A stretch of 64,000 nt of DNA, taken from NCBI RefSeq assembly GCF_016908325.1, contig NZ_JAFBDR010000015.1, forward strand, positions 39,326 to 103,325. Reading direction: 5' to 3'. This DNA comes from Aquibacillus albus. Its GTDB lineage: Bacteria > Bacillota > Bacilli > Bacillales > Amphibacillaceae. Within the stretch, counting starts at the first letter, position 1. Every line of letters starts with the position of its first letter. The translations under genes and the position numbers were made by a program. This document shows, piece by piece, positions 15,523 to 24,683 of the stretch. A model generated the notes under the pieces. It searched no databases. It had not been told where the DNA came from and saw nothing but the letters and a program-made list of their open reading frames with translations.

Positions 15523-16638
15523 ATGAATGCAGAAGCACTAATACAGACACGAAGAAACCTTCATCAAATACCTGAATTAGGATTTAACGAATTAAAAACA
15601 CAACAATACTTGTTAAAAAGCATTGCTGACCTTCCACAAGAGAATTTAACAGTGAAAACTTGGAAGACAGGGATTTTAGTAAAGGTTAATGGTAAAAACC
15701 CGTCAAAGACAATCGGATATCGAGCAGATATTGACGGACTGCCAATTACTGAAGAGACGGATTATTCCTTTCAATCCATTCATGAAGGTCAAATGCATGC
15801 ATGTGGTCATGATTTTCATATGACAATTGCACTAGGTGTTCTTGAGCGGTTGGCAAGATATCCTATCAATGATAATGTCGTCATTATTTTTCAACCTGCA
15901 GAAGAGGGGCCGGGTGGTGCATTACCGCTGATTGAATCTAAGTTATTCCAGGAGTGGCGTCCAGATTTAATTTTTGCTTTACATATTGCACCAGAACTTC
16001 CAGTTGGTACGGTATCATCGAAAGCCGGACTATTGTTCGCAAACACAAGTGAACTATTTATTGATTTTAGAGGTAAAGGCGGGCATGCAGCATATCCGCA
16101 TCTGACAAAGGATATGGTTGTTGCAGCAAGTAGTTTTGTGTCGCAACTTCAGCAAATCGTTTCACGGAGAGTCGATCCCCTCGAAAGTGCGGTTATTACG
16201 ATAGGTAAAATTGAGGGTGGTTTTGTGCAAAACGTTATTGCTGAAAGGGCAAGGCTAGAGGGGACGATACGAACACTTAACCCTATGATTATTGATGAAG
16301 TAAAACAAGAAATAGAAACTTTGGCTAAGGGTTATGAGATTAGTAATGACTGCATTATTTCCATTGATTATGGTTCGAATTATTATCAAGTTTTTAATGA
16401 TGAAACCTATGTAGATTTATTTAAGGAGACTGTCCAACAAACAGGAGTTACTTGGAAGGAAGCTAGAGCAGCAATGACTGGTGAGGATTTTGGTTATATG
16501 TTAAAAGAGATTCCAGGTTTTATGTTTTGGTTGGGTGTGGATTCACCATATGGGCTTCATCATAGTAAGCTTCAACCAAAGGAAGAGGCATTATTAACCG
16601 GTGTAAATCTAGTTGAGTCGACAATCAGGAATATGTAA
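15523..16638 (+). CDS. dapL: N-acetyldiaminopimelate deacetylase (M20 family)
   Basis: Zinc-dependent deacetylase removing acetyl from N-acetyl-LL-diaminopimelate. 371 residues. Metal-site motifs: [10 protein letters not shown] (Cys and His ligands), EEGPGG (Glu pair), ALHIAPELP, and C-terminal GLHHSKLQP; a lid/dimer domain lies between about 170 and 290. The ATG follows AGGGGGAGAAACT. B. subtilis YkuR sits in the same place after dapH. The name dapL is also used for an unrelated aminotransferase. A long inverted repeat follows the gene. Confidence 0.95.
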   Translation: MNAEALIQTRRNLHQIPELGFNELKTQQYLLKSIADLPQENLTVKTWKTGILVKVNGKNPSKTIGYRADIDGLPITEETDYSFQSIHEGQMHACGHDFHMTIALGVLERLARYPINDNVVIIFQPAEEGPGGALPLIESKLFQEWRPDLIFALHIAPELPVGTVSSKAGLLFANTSELFIDFRGKGGHAAYPHLTKDMVVAASSFVSQLQQIVSRRVDPLESAVITIGKIEGGFVQNVIAERARLEGTIRTLNPMIIDEVKQEIETLAKGYEISNDCIISIDYGSNYYQVFNDETYVDLFKETVQQTGVTWKEARAAMTGEDFGYMLKEIPGFMFWLGVDSPYGLHHSKLQPKEEALLTGVNLVESTIRNM

Positions 16639-16671
16639 TTTTTTTAGGCTTTATTACACTGTAGACACAAA

Positions 16672-17131
16672 ATGCGCAACAAAAGGTGAGCTTAGATACG
16701 CGCTCCGGATATACACTTCGCTTTCCGCGGGCGGCTGGTGAGCCTCCTCGAGCTTTCGCTCTGCGGGGTCTCACCGATGCCATTCCTCCCGCAGGAGTCT
16801 TCGTGTATTTCCTCCGCTGTATAGTGGAAGTTTCTCAACACAACTATAATTTCTTGATAAAACAATTTGTATTAAAGTTCTTTACAACGTTCTGCGCATG
16901 CAGTTGCACAATTTTCTCACCTGCTTGAGAAAACAAAGCCAAGCTGTGGAAAAATGCGAGACTCCTGCGGGAAAAGCAACAGGTGAAGACCCCGCAGGAA
17001 GCGGTTTTTGCTTCCGAGGAGGCTGAGGCGTTGCCCGTGGAAAGCGAGTGTTTTTCCACAGCGGTGGTTAACCACTCTTATCGTTCGTCAATAAACTTCA
17101 AAGTATTGCGCATTAATCGTATAATGCGCAT
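16672..17131. repeat. Long GC-rich inverted repeat element
   Basis: Left arm about 16700-16820 and right arm about 16943-17064 are inverted, diverged copies of one 115-120 bp unit: ACTTCGCTTTCCGCGGGCGG and GAGCCTCCTCG in the left arm answer CCCGTGGAAAGCGAGTG and GAGGAGGCTGAG in the right. The right end carries an 8-bp palindrome, GCGCATTA-6-TAATGCGC (17108-17131), and a degenerate ATGCGCAAC marks the left end. The arm (16711-16761) recurs identically at 63950-64000. No plausible gene inside; the frames seen there are by-products of the repeat. Confidence 0.85.
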
Positions 17132-17264
17132 GATTGTTTTGCAATTAGGCTTATTCTAAAAAAGAAACAATCATTTAGACAAAACTCTTGCATACTATAG
17201 AAAATTTTTGGGAAGTCTATGAAAGATTTCAATAAAGCAACAATATTCAGGAGGTATGTGAGAT

Positions 17265-17507
17265 ATGGCTCGTATTGGAATTGAAGAAACGCTTTCGGAT
17301 GTAAAAAGTGCACTTCAAGAAAAAGGATATGAAACCATTGACCTTAGACAAGAGGACGATGCAAATAACTGTGACTGCTGTGTCATTTCTGGCCAAGATA
17401 AAGACGTCATGGGAATGCAGACAGCAAGTTTCGGTGGCTCTGTAATAAATGCAGACGGTTTATCAGCTAACGAAATTGTTCAACAAGTAGAAAGCAAAAT
17501 TAGATAG
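17265..17507 (+). CDS. ykuS: UPF0180 protein YkuS
   Basis: 80 residues, soluble. NCDCCVISGQDKDVMGMQ holds three cysteines near a conserved acidic stretch, typical of UPF0180/YkuS; function unknown. The ATG follows CAGGAGGTATGTGAGAT. Position between dapL and ykuT is the same as in B. subtilis. Ends before a bidirectional hairpin. Confidence 0.92.
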   Translation: MARIGIEETLSDVKSALQEKGYETIDLRQEDDANNCDCCVISGQDKDVMGMQTASFGGSVINADGLSANEIVQQVESKIR

Positions 17508-17538
17508 TCAAATCAAAGCGTACTTAAATGTAAAAGAC

Positions 17539-17572
17539 AAAAGGATCTCCATAATTACACTGGAGATCCTTT
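17539..17572. terminator. Bidirectional terminator between ykuS and ykuT
   Basis: AAAGGATCTCC pairs with GGAGATCCTTT around ATAATTACACT, flanked by A- and T-rich tails. Confidence 0.85.
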
Positions 17573-17575
17573 CTA

Positions 17576-18421
17576 TTATTTTGTTTCTTTGTTAATATTT
17601 ACTTGATGTGGAAAAGGTATTTCAATTCCTGCTTCATCTAATGCTTCTTTTATTTGTTTTCTCATATCACGTTCAACTCCCCATTGCTCCATATTTTCTG
17701 TTTTTCCTAATACACGTAATATCACGTCAGAGGAGCCAAGAGCTTGTACACCTATAACATTTGGACCATCAACAAATCGATGATCATTTTCTTGAAATTC
17801 ATCACAAACCTTTTGTAAAACAGCCATTGCCTCGTCAATATTATCAGAATAACTAATACCTATATCAACTAAAGCACGCATTGTTCCGCGCGAGTGGTTA
17901 CTAACACCAGCAATGTCTCTATTTGGAACAAAATTTAGTGTTCCATCAAACCCTCTAATTTTTGTCGTTCGTAATCCTACTTCTTCTACAATTCCACTAT
18001 ATCCACCAGCAGTGACATATTCATCCACCTCAATTTGCTTCTCTAGTAAAATAAAGAACCCGGTGACAATATCACTAACCAATCCTTGAGCACCAAAGCC
18101 AATTGCTAGTCCGAGTACTCCTGCCCCAGCTAAGAGAGGTCCAAGAGGTAGTCCAATAATTCCAAACAATGTGACAATAAAAATAAACAGTAGGACATAG
18201 GAATAGATGTTTAGTAACAATTTTTCTAACGTTTTAATACGGTTAGCTGAAATATTTTCTCTATTACTGGCTTTCGATAAAGACGTAGTAATTAATTTTT
18301 TACCAATTGGTGATACTATCATAAAAGTGATAATTAAAATTGCAATTTTAAACCCTTTTGTAACAAAAAGGTCAAGTAATTCTGCAAAGTTGATATTCAA
18401 ACCATCTTGAAAGATACTCAT
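17576..18421 (-). CDS. ykuT: Small-conductance mechanosensitive channel (MscS family)
   Basis: 281 residues. Three membrane helices (about 20-45, 60-85, 90-120); the third, LLAGAGVLGLAIGFGAQGLVSDIVTGFFIL, is the pore helix of MscS with its Gly/Ala packing pattern. A beta domain and a C-terminal alpha/beta domain follow. Releases solutes on osmotic downshock. Start at ATG 18421 with AAGGGAGAATTAT upstream; the frame is open to 18478 but without a site. Confidence 0.93.
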   Translation of the reverse strand: MSIFQDGLNINFAELLDLFVTKGFKIAILIITFMIVSPIGKKLITTSLSKASNRENISANRIKTLEKLLLNIYSYVLLFIFIVTLFGIIGLPLGPLLAGAGVLGLAIGFGAQGLVSDIVTGFFILLEKQIEVDEYVTAGGYSGIVEEVGLRTTKIRGFDGTLNFVPNRDIAGVSNHSRGTMRALVDIGISYSDNIDEAMAVLQKVCDEFQENDHRFVDGPNVIGVQALGSSDVILRVLGKTENMEQWGVERDMRKQIKEALDEAGIEIPFPHQVNINKETK

Positions 18422-18509
18422 ATAATTCTCCCTTCTTTTGGGCTGTGTTAAAGTTCGGTATTCATTTCCATTTGGCATTAGTATTCAACAATATACTACA
18501 TTATCAACA

Positions 18510-18650
18510 CTATCCTTTAACAGAGCCTCCCTTTTGAATCTTAGAATAAGCGAAAATCGAGATTGTAATCAAATGATAAGCTTCCATTCTTCCTGCGAAA
18601 AAGGTGAGCGTGAATAAAGTGTTTATATTTAATGGTTTTGGATATAATTT
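18510..18650 (-). pseudogene. Remnant of a TrkH-type potassium transporter C-terminus
   Basis: A minus-strand frame of about 46 codons without start, bounded by stops, whose product reads LFTLTFFAGRMEAYHLITIS, like the last helix of Trk/Ktr ion-translocating subunits (pattern LxFFGRxExxTxxxL). Nothing upstream encodes the remaining 400 residues. It lies between ykuT and the ykuU promoter. The similarity is from memory of the family and short, so this could be chance. Confidence 0.35.
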
Positions 18651-18679
18651 TTAATATAGCTATAGAAAGAGCACATTAA

Positions 18680-18708
18680 TTGACTATAAATGACAATATA
18701 TTTATAAT
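18680..18708 (+). promoter_or_regulatory. Sigma-A promoter of ykuU-ykuV with PerR-like half site
   Basis: TTGACT (18680-18685), 17 bases, TATAAT (18703-18708). The -10 merges into TTATAATTTTTAATT, which matches the left half of the PerR box TTATAATNATTATAA but only part of the right half. Peroxide control of a peroxiredoxin would make sense; the site is weak. Confidence 0.65.
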
Positions 18709-18781
18709 TTTTAATTGTGAAGAAGGAAACAAAGATTATTTGTTTCTATTATATTTTAAATTATTTTTGGAGGGATTATAT

Positions 18782-19324
18782 ATGGCAGAACGTATGGTAG
18801 GGAAACAGGCTCCACGCTTTGAAATGGATGCAGTTCTTCCCAATAAAGAGTTTGGAAAAGTGTCTTTAGAAGAAAATATGAAGAATGACAAATGGACAGT
18901 GTTGTTCTTTTACCCAATGGATTTCACCTTTGTTTGTCCAACTGAAATCACTGCTCTTTCTGATCGTTATGATGAATTTGAAGATTTAGATGCTGAGGTA
19001 ATTGGTGTATCTACTGACACGATACATACACACTTAGCATGGATTAATACATCTCGTGATGATAATGGACTAGGAGATTTAGCTTATCCATTAGCAGCTG
19101 ATACCAATCACCAAATTTCAGCTGATTATGGCGTACTAATTGAAGAAGAAGGGGTTGCACTTCGTGGTTTATTCATTATAAGCCCTGAAGGTGAGCTTCA
19201 ATACCAAGTTGTAAATCATAACAATATTGGTCGTGATGTTGATGAGACACTACGTGTACTTCAAGCGCTTCAAACTGGTGGTCTTTGCCCAGCAAACTGG
19301 AAGCCAGGTCAGGAAACATTATAA
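18782..19324 (+). CDS. ykuU: 2-Cys peroxiredoxin
   Basis: 180 residues. Peroxidatic Cys52 in FYPMDFTFVCPTE and resolving Cys169 in GGLCPANWKPG, so a typical 2-Cys enzyme of the AhpC/Prx1 class that reduces hydrogen and organic peroxides. ATG 18782 follows TTGGAGGGATTATAT; the frame runs open to 18680 without a ribosome site. ykuV, a thioredoxin-like partner candidate, follows 96 bases later. Confidence 0.95.
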   Translation: MAERMVGKQAPRFEMDAVLPNKEFGKVSLEENMKNDKWTVLFFYPMDFTFVCPTEITALSDRYDEFEDLDAEVIGVSTDTIHTHLAWINTSRDDNGLGDLAYPLAADTNHQISADYGVLIEEEGVALRGLFIISPEGELQYQVVNHNNIGRDVDETLRVLQALQTGGLCPANWKPGQETL

Positions 19325-19420
19325 TCGTTTAGCTATCAATTATAAATTTGTTTAAATAGGGTCTGGCTCAATTTTAGTGGGTTAGGCCCCATGCTTTTCA
19401 ATAGAAGGGAGGAGCTAAAT

Positions 19421-19870
19421 ATGAAACTTAGAGAGCCCATGCCAGAATTATCTGGTGCTACAGAATGGTTGAATGGAGAAGTAAGCAGAGATGATTTAGT
19501 TGGAAATAAACCTACATTAATTCATTTTTGGTCAGTTAGCTGTGGATTGTGTAAGGAAGCAATGCCAAATGTTAATGAGTTTCGAGATGAGTACAAGGAT
19601 GATTTAAATGTTATTGCTGTGCATATGCCACGTTCGGAAAAAGACTTGGATCTTGACCAAGTGAAAGAAATTGCAGCAGAACATGACATTACACAACCAA
19701 TATTTGTGGATAACAAACACGCATTAACAGATGCTTTTGAAAATCAATATGTTCCTGCTTATTATGTGTTTGATGCAGAAGGTAACCTTAGACACTTCCA
19801 AGCAGGTGGTGGAGGCATGAAGATGCTTCGTAAGCGTGTGAATAGAGTACTTGGAAAAAATGAAAAATAA
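19421..19870 (+). CDS. ykuV: Thioredoxin-like thiol-disulfide oxidoreductase
   Basis: 149 residues, thioredoxin fold with the redox pair Cys41-Gly-Leu-Cys44 in HFWSVSCGLCKEAMPN; no signal peptide, so cytoplasmic, as for B. subtilis YkuV. The start at 19421 has GGGAGGAGCTAAAT upstream; codons back to 19391 precede that site. Close behind the peroxiredoxin gene and probably on its transcript, which fits a role in recycling oxidised thiols. Confidence 0.93.
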   Translation: MKLREPMPELSGATEWLNGEVSRDDLVGNKPTLIHFWSVSCGLCKEAMPNVNEFRDEYKDDLNVIAVHMPRSEKDLDLDQVKEIAAEHDITQPIFVDNKHALTDAFENQYVPAYYVFDAEGNLRHFQAGGGGMKMLRKRVNRVLGKNEK

Positions 19871-19888
19871 ATGTAGTTTTTTTAGTAA

Positions 19889-19924
19889 ATAAGATGTCCA
19901 TTCTTTAGGCATCTTATTTTTTTT
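19889..19924 (+). terminator. Intrinsic terminator after ykuV
   Basis: AATAAGATGTCC pairs with GGCATCTTATT around ATTCTTTA, followed by eight T. Confidence 0.85.
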
Positions 19925-20140
19925 CGTTTTCGTTAAGAATGATTTGTGAAAGTTTTTTAAAAAGTACGAGTTAAAATATTAAAAAATAGTCATAAAATTA
20001 TAATTTTTTGATAAAATGTTCATTGTTCTATAAATTGTAAAAAAAAATTCAAAAATTGAGTCAAAAAGGTGGAAAAATATTTCGTAACCCGATATATTTA
20101 TTTATACGCTAAAAAAATTCACCGTGAGGAGGGAGACAGT

Positions 20141-21892
20141 TTGGAAACATTTAAAAAATTAAAACAATATTACTGGCCTTTTAAAAAGTACTTTTTCTAC
20201 TCGTTGTTTTTTGTATTATTAGTAACTGGAATAACTGTCTTATATCCAATTATATTACAGCTAACAATTGATGAGGTGGTATTGAAATCTCAGTACTTTT
20301 TAATACCTTATCTATCCGTAGGATTTATTTTAATAATGATTGTTAAAGGTATTGCAAACTTTTTACAACAATATTTAGGAGATCTATTCGGGGTTAAGTC
20401 TGTTTATACATTGCGAGATGGGCTGTACAAGAAGTTGCAAAGGCTTTCATTCACTTATTATGACAATGCAAGAACAGGGGATTTAATGTCAAGATTGACG
20501 ATGGATGTAGAAGGTTTTAAATTCTTTTTAGCTGCTGGTTGTAAAGAATTAGTGAAAGTCTCATTATTAATTATTGTAAGTCTTAGTGTCATGTTTTATT
20601 ATTCTGTTCCATTGGCGTTAGTTACTATGGCGGCAATGCCGTTCTTAGCAGTAGTGGTTTACCGCTTTGACCGTAAAGTTCATCCGGCATTTCGAACGAT
20701 TCGTAAGTCTTTAGGAAGACTAAATACACGAATTCAGGAAAACGTAAGTGGCATGAATACAGTTAAGTCTTTATCAAAAGAAGATTTTGAGATTGAAAGA
20801 TTCACAAGTAATAATGTGAATTATCGAGAAGTAAATATTAAGACATCTAATATTTGGGCTAAATACTTTCCATTTATGGAGTTTCTAGGTAACATCTGTA
20901 TGGTAGCTTTGCTTATATTCGGAGGCTATTTAGTCATTAATGACTCCCTAAGTTTAGGTAAATTAGTAGCGTTCTTTAGTTTGCTGACTTACATCTTAGG
21001 ACCATTAATGCATCTTGGTTTTATAGTTAACCAATTCTCACAAGCAAAAGCATCTGGAGAAAGACTACTAGAAATTCTAGAGGCTAAGGAAGATATTGAA
21101 GAAAAGCCTGGGGCAATTGAACCTGTTACGGTAGAAGGACATGTAACATTTAAAGATGTAACATTTACGTACACACCAGAAGATGATTCTGCTTTAAAAA
21201 ATATCTCCTTTGATGCACCTCCAGGAAAAACGATTGGTTTAATTGGTGCTACAGGTTCTGGTAAAACAAGTATAACGCAGCTCATGACGCGTTTTTATGA
21301 GCCAGAACAAGGCCAAGTACTGATTGATGGTATTCCTGTTAGTAATTATCATTTAAAAACGTTGCGTAAACATATAGGTTTTGTTCTTCAAGAGTCCTTT
21401 TTATTTTCTACTACGATTAAAGAAAATATTGCGTATGGAAATCCTTCAGCAAGCATGGACGATATTATTGATGCAGCGAAGCGGGCTCAGGCTCATGAAT
21501 TTATCATGGAAATGCCTAAAGGATATGATACGATGCTCGGTGAAAGAGGGATGGGCTTATCCGGTGGTCAAAAACAAAGAATTGCTATCGCAAGAGCTAT
21601 TTTGATAGATCCAAGTATCTTAGTATTGGATGATGCAACATCTGCTGTTGATATGGAAACAGAGTTCAAAATCCAAAAGGCGTTAAAAGAAGTTATGCAA
21701 AATAGAACGACATTTATTATTGCTCACCGTATTTCATCATTAAAACATGCTGACGAAATAATTGTACTCGATAATGGTGAAGTTGTTGAACGAGGTACAC
21801 ATGATTATTTACTAAACAACGGAGGACCGTACCAACGAATTTATGATATTCAGTATCAGGATAAACAGGCGATTATGGGCGCTGTGAATTAG
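20141..21892 (+). CDS. ABC exporter subunit with degenerate ATP site (YknU-like)
   Basis: 583 residues: six membrane helices (about 15-310) then an ATPase domain. Walker A GATGSGKT near 369, signature LSGGQ near 473, Walker B LVLDDATSAVD near 493, His-loop IIAHR. The catalytic Glu after Walker B is Asp, a feature of the non-hydrolysing half of heterodimeric exporters such as BmrC. TTG start at 20141 follows GAGGAGGGAGACAG; the GTG at 20069 has no site. The partner gene is 13 bases downstream. Order and sizes match B. subtilis yknU-yknV; substrate unknown, lipid or drug export possible. Confidence 0.88.
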   Translation: METFKKLKQYYWPFKKYFFYSLFFVLLVTGITVLYPIILQLTIDEVVLKSQYFLIPYLSVGFILIMIVKGIANFLQQYLGDLFGVKSVYTLRDGLYKKLQRLSFTYYDNARTGDLMSRLTMDVEGFKFFLAAGCKELVKVSLLIIVSLSVMFYYSVPLALVTMAAMPFLAVVVYRFDRKVHPAFRTIRKSLGRLNTRIQENVSGMNTVKSLSKEDFEIERFTSNNVNYREVNIKTSNIWAKYFPFMEFLGNICMVALLIFGGYLVINDSLSLGKLVAFFSLLTYILGPLMHLGFIVNQFSQAKASGERLLEILEAKEDIEEKPGAIEPVTVEGHVTFKDVTFTYTPEDDSALKNISFDAPPGKTIGLIGATGSGKTSITQLMTRFYEPEQGQVLIDGIPVSNYHLKTLRKHIGFVLQESFLFSTTIKENIAYGNPSASMDDIIDAAKRAQAHEFIMEMPKGYDTMLGERGMGLSGGQKQRIAIARAILIDPSILVLDDATSAVDMETEFKIQKALKEVMQNRTTFIIAHRISSLKHADEIIVLDNGEVVERGTHDYLLNNGGPYQRIYDIQYQDKQAIMGAVN

Positions 21893-21905
21893 GGGGGTAC
21901 AACAA

Positions 21906-23747
21906 TTGGCTAAGCAACTGAATACGAAGCAAGAAAGTCCACATTTGAAACGGTTTTATTACCCACTAGACCGTGCGGTAGAAAAGCCCTTTAACTGGAC
22001 ACAAATGTTGCGACTTTTAAAATATCTGAAACCATATACCAAAACATTGTTGCCAGGAGCAATGATTGCCATGTTAATCTCAACAATGGTGCGATTAGCT
22101 GTTCCAATTCTTATTGGTAGAGTAGCCATTGATGTGGCAATAGCAAATGAAGATGTTACGATGTTAACATACTTGATTATTGGTATATCACTACTGTATT
22201 TATTGAGCTATCTTGGTAATATGTATCGAATTAAATGGATTAATATATTGGGTCAAAAGGTTATTTACGATTTACGTGAGACACTATTTTCACATGTTCA
22301 GCGCTTGTCACATAACTTTTTTGATAAGCGCTCAGCAGGCTCGATTCTTGTTCGAATCTTAAATGATGTGAACTCATTACAAGAATTGTTTACAAACGGG
22401 ATTATCAATCTACTTATGGATGTCGTTATGCTACTAGGGATCATTGTTATATTATTTGTTTTGAGTCCTCCATTAGCAATGGCTGTTTTGGTTATATTGC
22501 CGATTATGTTTTACATTTCAACTAAACTAAGAAGAAATATTCGTAGGTCTTGGCAGGATGTTCGAATTCAAAAATCTAGACTTAATTCACACTTAAATGA
22601 GAGTATGCAAGGAATTAGAATTACACAATCTTTTTCACAAGAGAAAGAAAACACGGAGTATTTCGATGGTGTTAATACGGATAATTTCGAAAAAGAAAGA
22701 CTAGCAATGAAGAAAAGTGCATACTTTGGACCATTTGTTGAAATGAGTAATGCCATTGGAACAGTTATTTTGATTTCTTATGGTGCACATTTATTACTAC
22801 TCGGTCCAGAAAATGGCGGGATTCAAATTGGGACATTTGTATCTTTTGCATTTTTCTTAGGTATGTTCTGGGAACCTATTTCACGTCTAGGTCAAATATA
22901 CAATCAATTACTAGTGGCGATGGCTTCGTCTGAGCGTATTTTTGAATTCCTTGATGAACAACCGAATGTTGAAGAGAAGGATAATGCTAAGGAATTCACT
23001 AATATGAAGGGGCATATAGAGTTTGATCGTGTTCAATTTTCATATGATGACGACCGTGTTGCTCTTCATGAAATATCGTTAGAAATGAAACCAGGTGAAA
23101 CAGTCGCCTTAGTAGGACACACTGGTTCGGGTAAATCTACGATTGCCAATTTAATCAGCAGATTTTATGATCCGACAAAAGGGTCCGTGAAAATTGATGG
23201 CAATGATCTTAGAGATATGAAATTAGATAGTTTAAGAAATAATATAAGTGTTGTTTTACAGGATACGTTTATTTTTTCTGGAACAATTATGGAAAATATA
23301 CGTTTTGGTCGACCAGGTGCAACAGATGAAGAAGTGATGGATGCTGCAAAAGTTGTAGGTGCCCATGACTTTATCACGAAGCTTGCTGATGGATATTATA
23401 CAGAAGTAGAAGAAAGAGGTAATATTCTATCTGCTGGAGAGAGGCAATTGCTTTCGTTTGCACGTGCATTACTGGCAGATCCTAAAATATTGATTCTTGA
23501 TGAAGCTACAGCAAGTATTGATACAGAAACAGAAGTGAAAATTCAAAATGCGTTGCAGAAGCTTCTTAAGGGTAGAACAGCTATTATGATTGCACACCGT
23601 TTATCAACGATACGAGAATCTGATAATATAATTGTTTTAGAGCATGGAAGAATTTTAGAACAAGGAAATCATGATGAGTTAATGCATCAGAAGGGTGAAT
23701 ATTTTGACTTAGTAAAGTCACAGTTTCAAATGCTTGATGCACTATAG
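21906..23747 (+). CDS. ABC exporter subunit with catalytic ATP site (YknV-like)
   Basis: 613 residues: an N-terminal extension of about 45 residues, six membrane helices, then an ATPase domain with Walker A GHTGSGKS (near 403), signature LSAGERQ (near 508) and Walker B ILILDEATASID. It keeps the catalytic Glu that the partner lacks, while its signature motif is the deviant one. The two subunits thus give one intact and one degenerate ATP site. TTG start with GGGGGGTACAACAA upstream. A perfect terminator follows. Confidence 0.9.
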   Translation: MAKQLNTKQESPHLKRFYYPLDRAVEKPFNWTQMLRLLKYLKPYTKTLLPGAMIAMLISTMVRLAVPILIGRVAIDVAIANEDVTMLTYLIIGISLLYLLSYLGNMYRIKWINILGQKVIYDLRETLFSHVQRLSHNFFDKRSAGSILVRILNDVNSLQELFTNGIINLLMDVVMLLGIIVILFVLSPPLAMAVLVILPIMFYISTKLRRNIRRSWQDVRIQKSRLNSHLNESMQGIRITQSFSQEKENTEYFDGVNTDNFEKERLAMKKSAYFGPFVEMSNAIGTVILISYGAHLLLLGPENGGIQIGTFVSFAFFLGMFWEPISRLGQIYNQLLVAMASSERIFEFLDEQPNVEEKDNAKEFTNMKGHIEFDRVQFSYDDDRVALHEISLEMKPGETVALVGHTGSGKSTIANLISRFYDPTKGSVKIDGNDLRDMKLDSLRNNISVVLQDTFIFSGTIMENIRFGRPGATDEEVMDAAKVVGAHDFITKLADGYYTEVEERGNILSAGERQLLSFARALLADPKILILDEATASIDTETEVKIQNALQKLLKGRTAIMIAHRLSTIRESDNIIVLEHGRILEQGNHDELMHQKGEYFDLVKSQFQMLDAL

Positions 23748-23750
23748 TAT

Positions 23751-23785
23751 AAAACCTTTATCGATATTAATCGATAAAGGTTTTA
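23751..23785 (+). terminator. Intrinsic terminator after ABC exporter operon
   Basis: AAAACCTTTATCGAT and ATCGATAAAGGTTTT form a perfect 15-bp stem with a four-base loop, then ATGTTTTTT. Confidence 0.9.
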
Positions 23786-23891
23786 TGTTTTTTTACACTT
23801 TCAGAATTTATAAGTTAGAATATCAAAGGATTTTCCTAATAAAGTGTGATAGACTAGTGAAAGCAATACACCTAAACACGGAGGAATAACG

Positions 23892-24566
23892 ATGAAGAGA
23901 GAGTTTGCAGTTATTGGACTAGGACGTTTTGGAGGAAGTATTTGTAGAGAATTGAGTAAAGAAGGAATGGAAGTTCTAGCTATTGATACAGAAGAGGATA
24001 AAGTAAATGAATTTAAAAATATAGCATCTCATGCAGTTATTGCTGATGCGACGGATGAAAAGGTATTAAAGGAATTAGGAATCAGAAATATTGACCATGT
24101 CATTGTTGCAATTGGCGATAATATTCAAGCGAGCATTTTAACTACGTTAATGTTAAAGGAATTAGGAATTAAAACGATTACTGTTAAAGCACAAAATGAT
24201 TATCATGAAAAGGTTCTTAATAAAATAGGTGCTGATCAAGTAGTTCATCCTGAACGGGATATGGGAAAGCGTATCGCCCATAGTATCATATCGAATAACA
24301 TATTGGATCACCTTGAGCTTTCTGACGATCATAGTATTGTCGAAGTGAAGGCAGGTACGAAAATGAGTGGAAAATCATTGGTGGATCTAGATATACGGGC
24401 ACAATTTGGTTGTAACGTTGTAGCGATTAAACAGGCCAATCGTAAAGAGGTTAACGTATCACCGATGGCTACAGAAGTGATCCATGAAGGTGATATCTTA
24501 GTAGTCATTGGAGCGGATAAAGATATTTCTAGATTTGAAAAACAACTTGTTGTAGATGATGATTAG
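23892..24566 (+). CDS. ktrC: Ktr potassium channel regulatory subunit
   Basis: 224 residues, RCK protein that forms an octameric ring under the KtrD membrane subunit and gates potassium uptake. N-terminal RCK_N Rossmann domain with GLGRFGG (residues 8-14) and ADATDEKVL for ATP/ADP binding; C-terminal RCK_C domain (about 135-220), the c-di-AMP-binding part. ATG after GGAGGAATAACG. As in B. subtilis (ykqB) it faces rnjA. No membrane subunit is encoded in the window, apart from a possible remnant at 18.5 kb. Confidence 0.93.
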   Translation: MKREFAVIGLGRFGGSICRELSKEGMEVLAIDTEEDKVNEFKNIASHAVIADATDEKVLKELGIRNIDHVIVAIGDNIQASILTTLMLKELGIKTITVKAQNDYHEKVLNKIGADQVVHPERDMGKRIAHSIISNNILDHLELSDDHSIVEVKAGTKMSGKSLVDLDIRAQFGCNVVAIKQANRKEVNVSPMATEVIHEGDILVVIGADKDISRFEKQLVVDDD

Positions 24567-24630
24567 ACTATCTATCACTTACAAAAGAAAGCTTACTTTT
24601 GTTGAGAGAGTTTTGCGTCCAAAAAAGATT

Positions 24631-24672
24631 AAAAATGAGGCTGTCCCAAAAGCAAAGGGCAGCCTCATTTTT
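24631..24672. terminator. GAGGCTGTCCC-type bidirectional terminator
   Basis: AAAATGAGGCTG pairs with CAGCCTCATTTT; loop CCCAAAAGCAAAGGG can pair further. It serves ktrC and rnjA, which converge. Near-identical hairpins lie at 40264-40308 and, inverted, at 56317-56355. Confidence 0.88.
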
Positions 24673-24683
24673 CTTTGTCTAAA

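Noticed and set aside
16686..17059. Two open frames within the GC-rich inverted repeat
   Set aside because: They follow the repeat on both strands and have no start signals; composition is that of the repeat, not of a protein.
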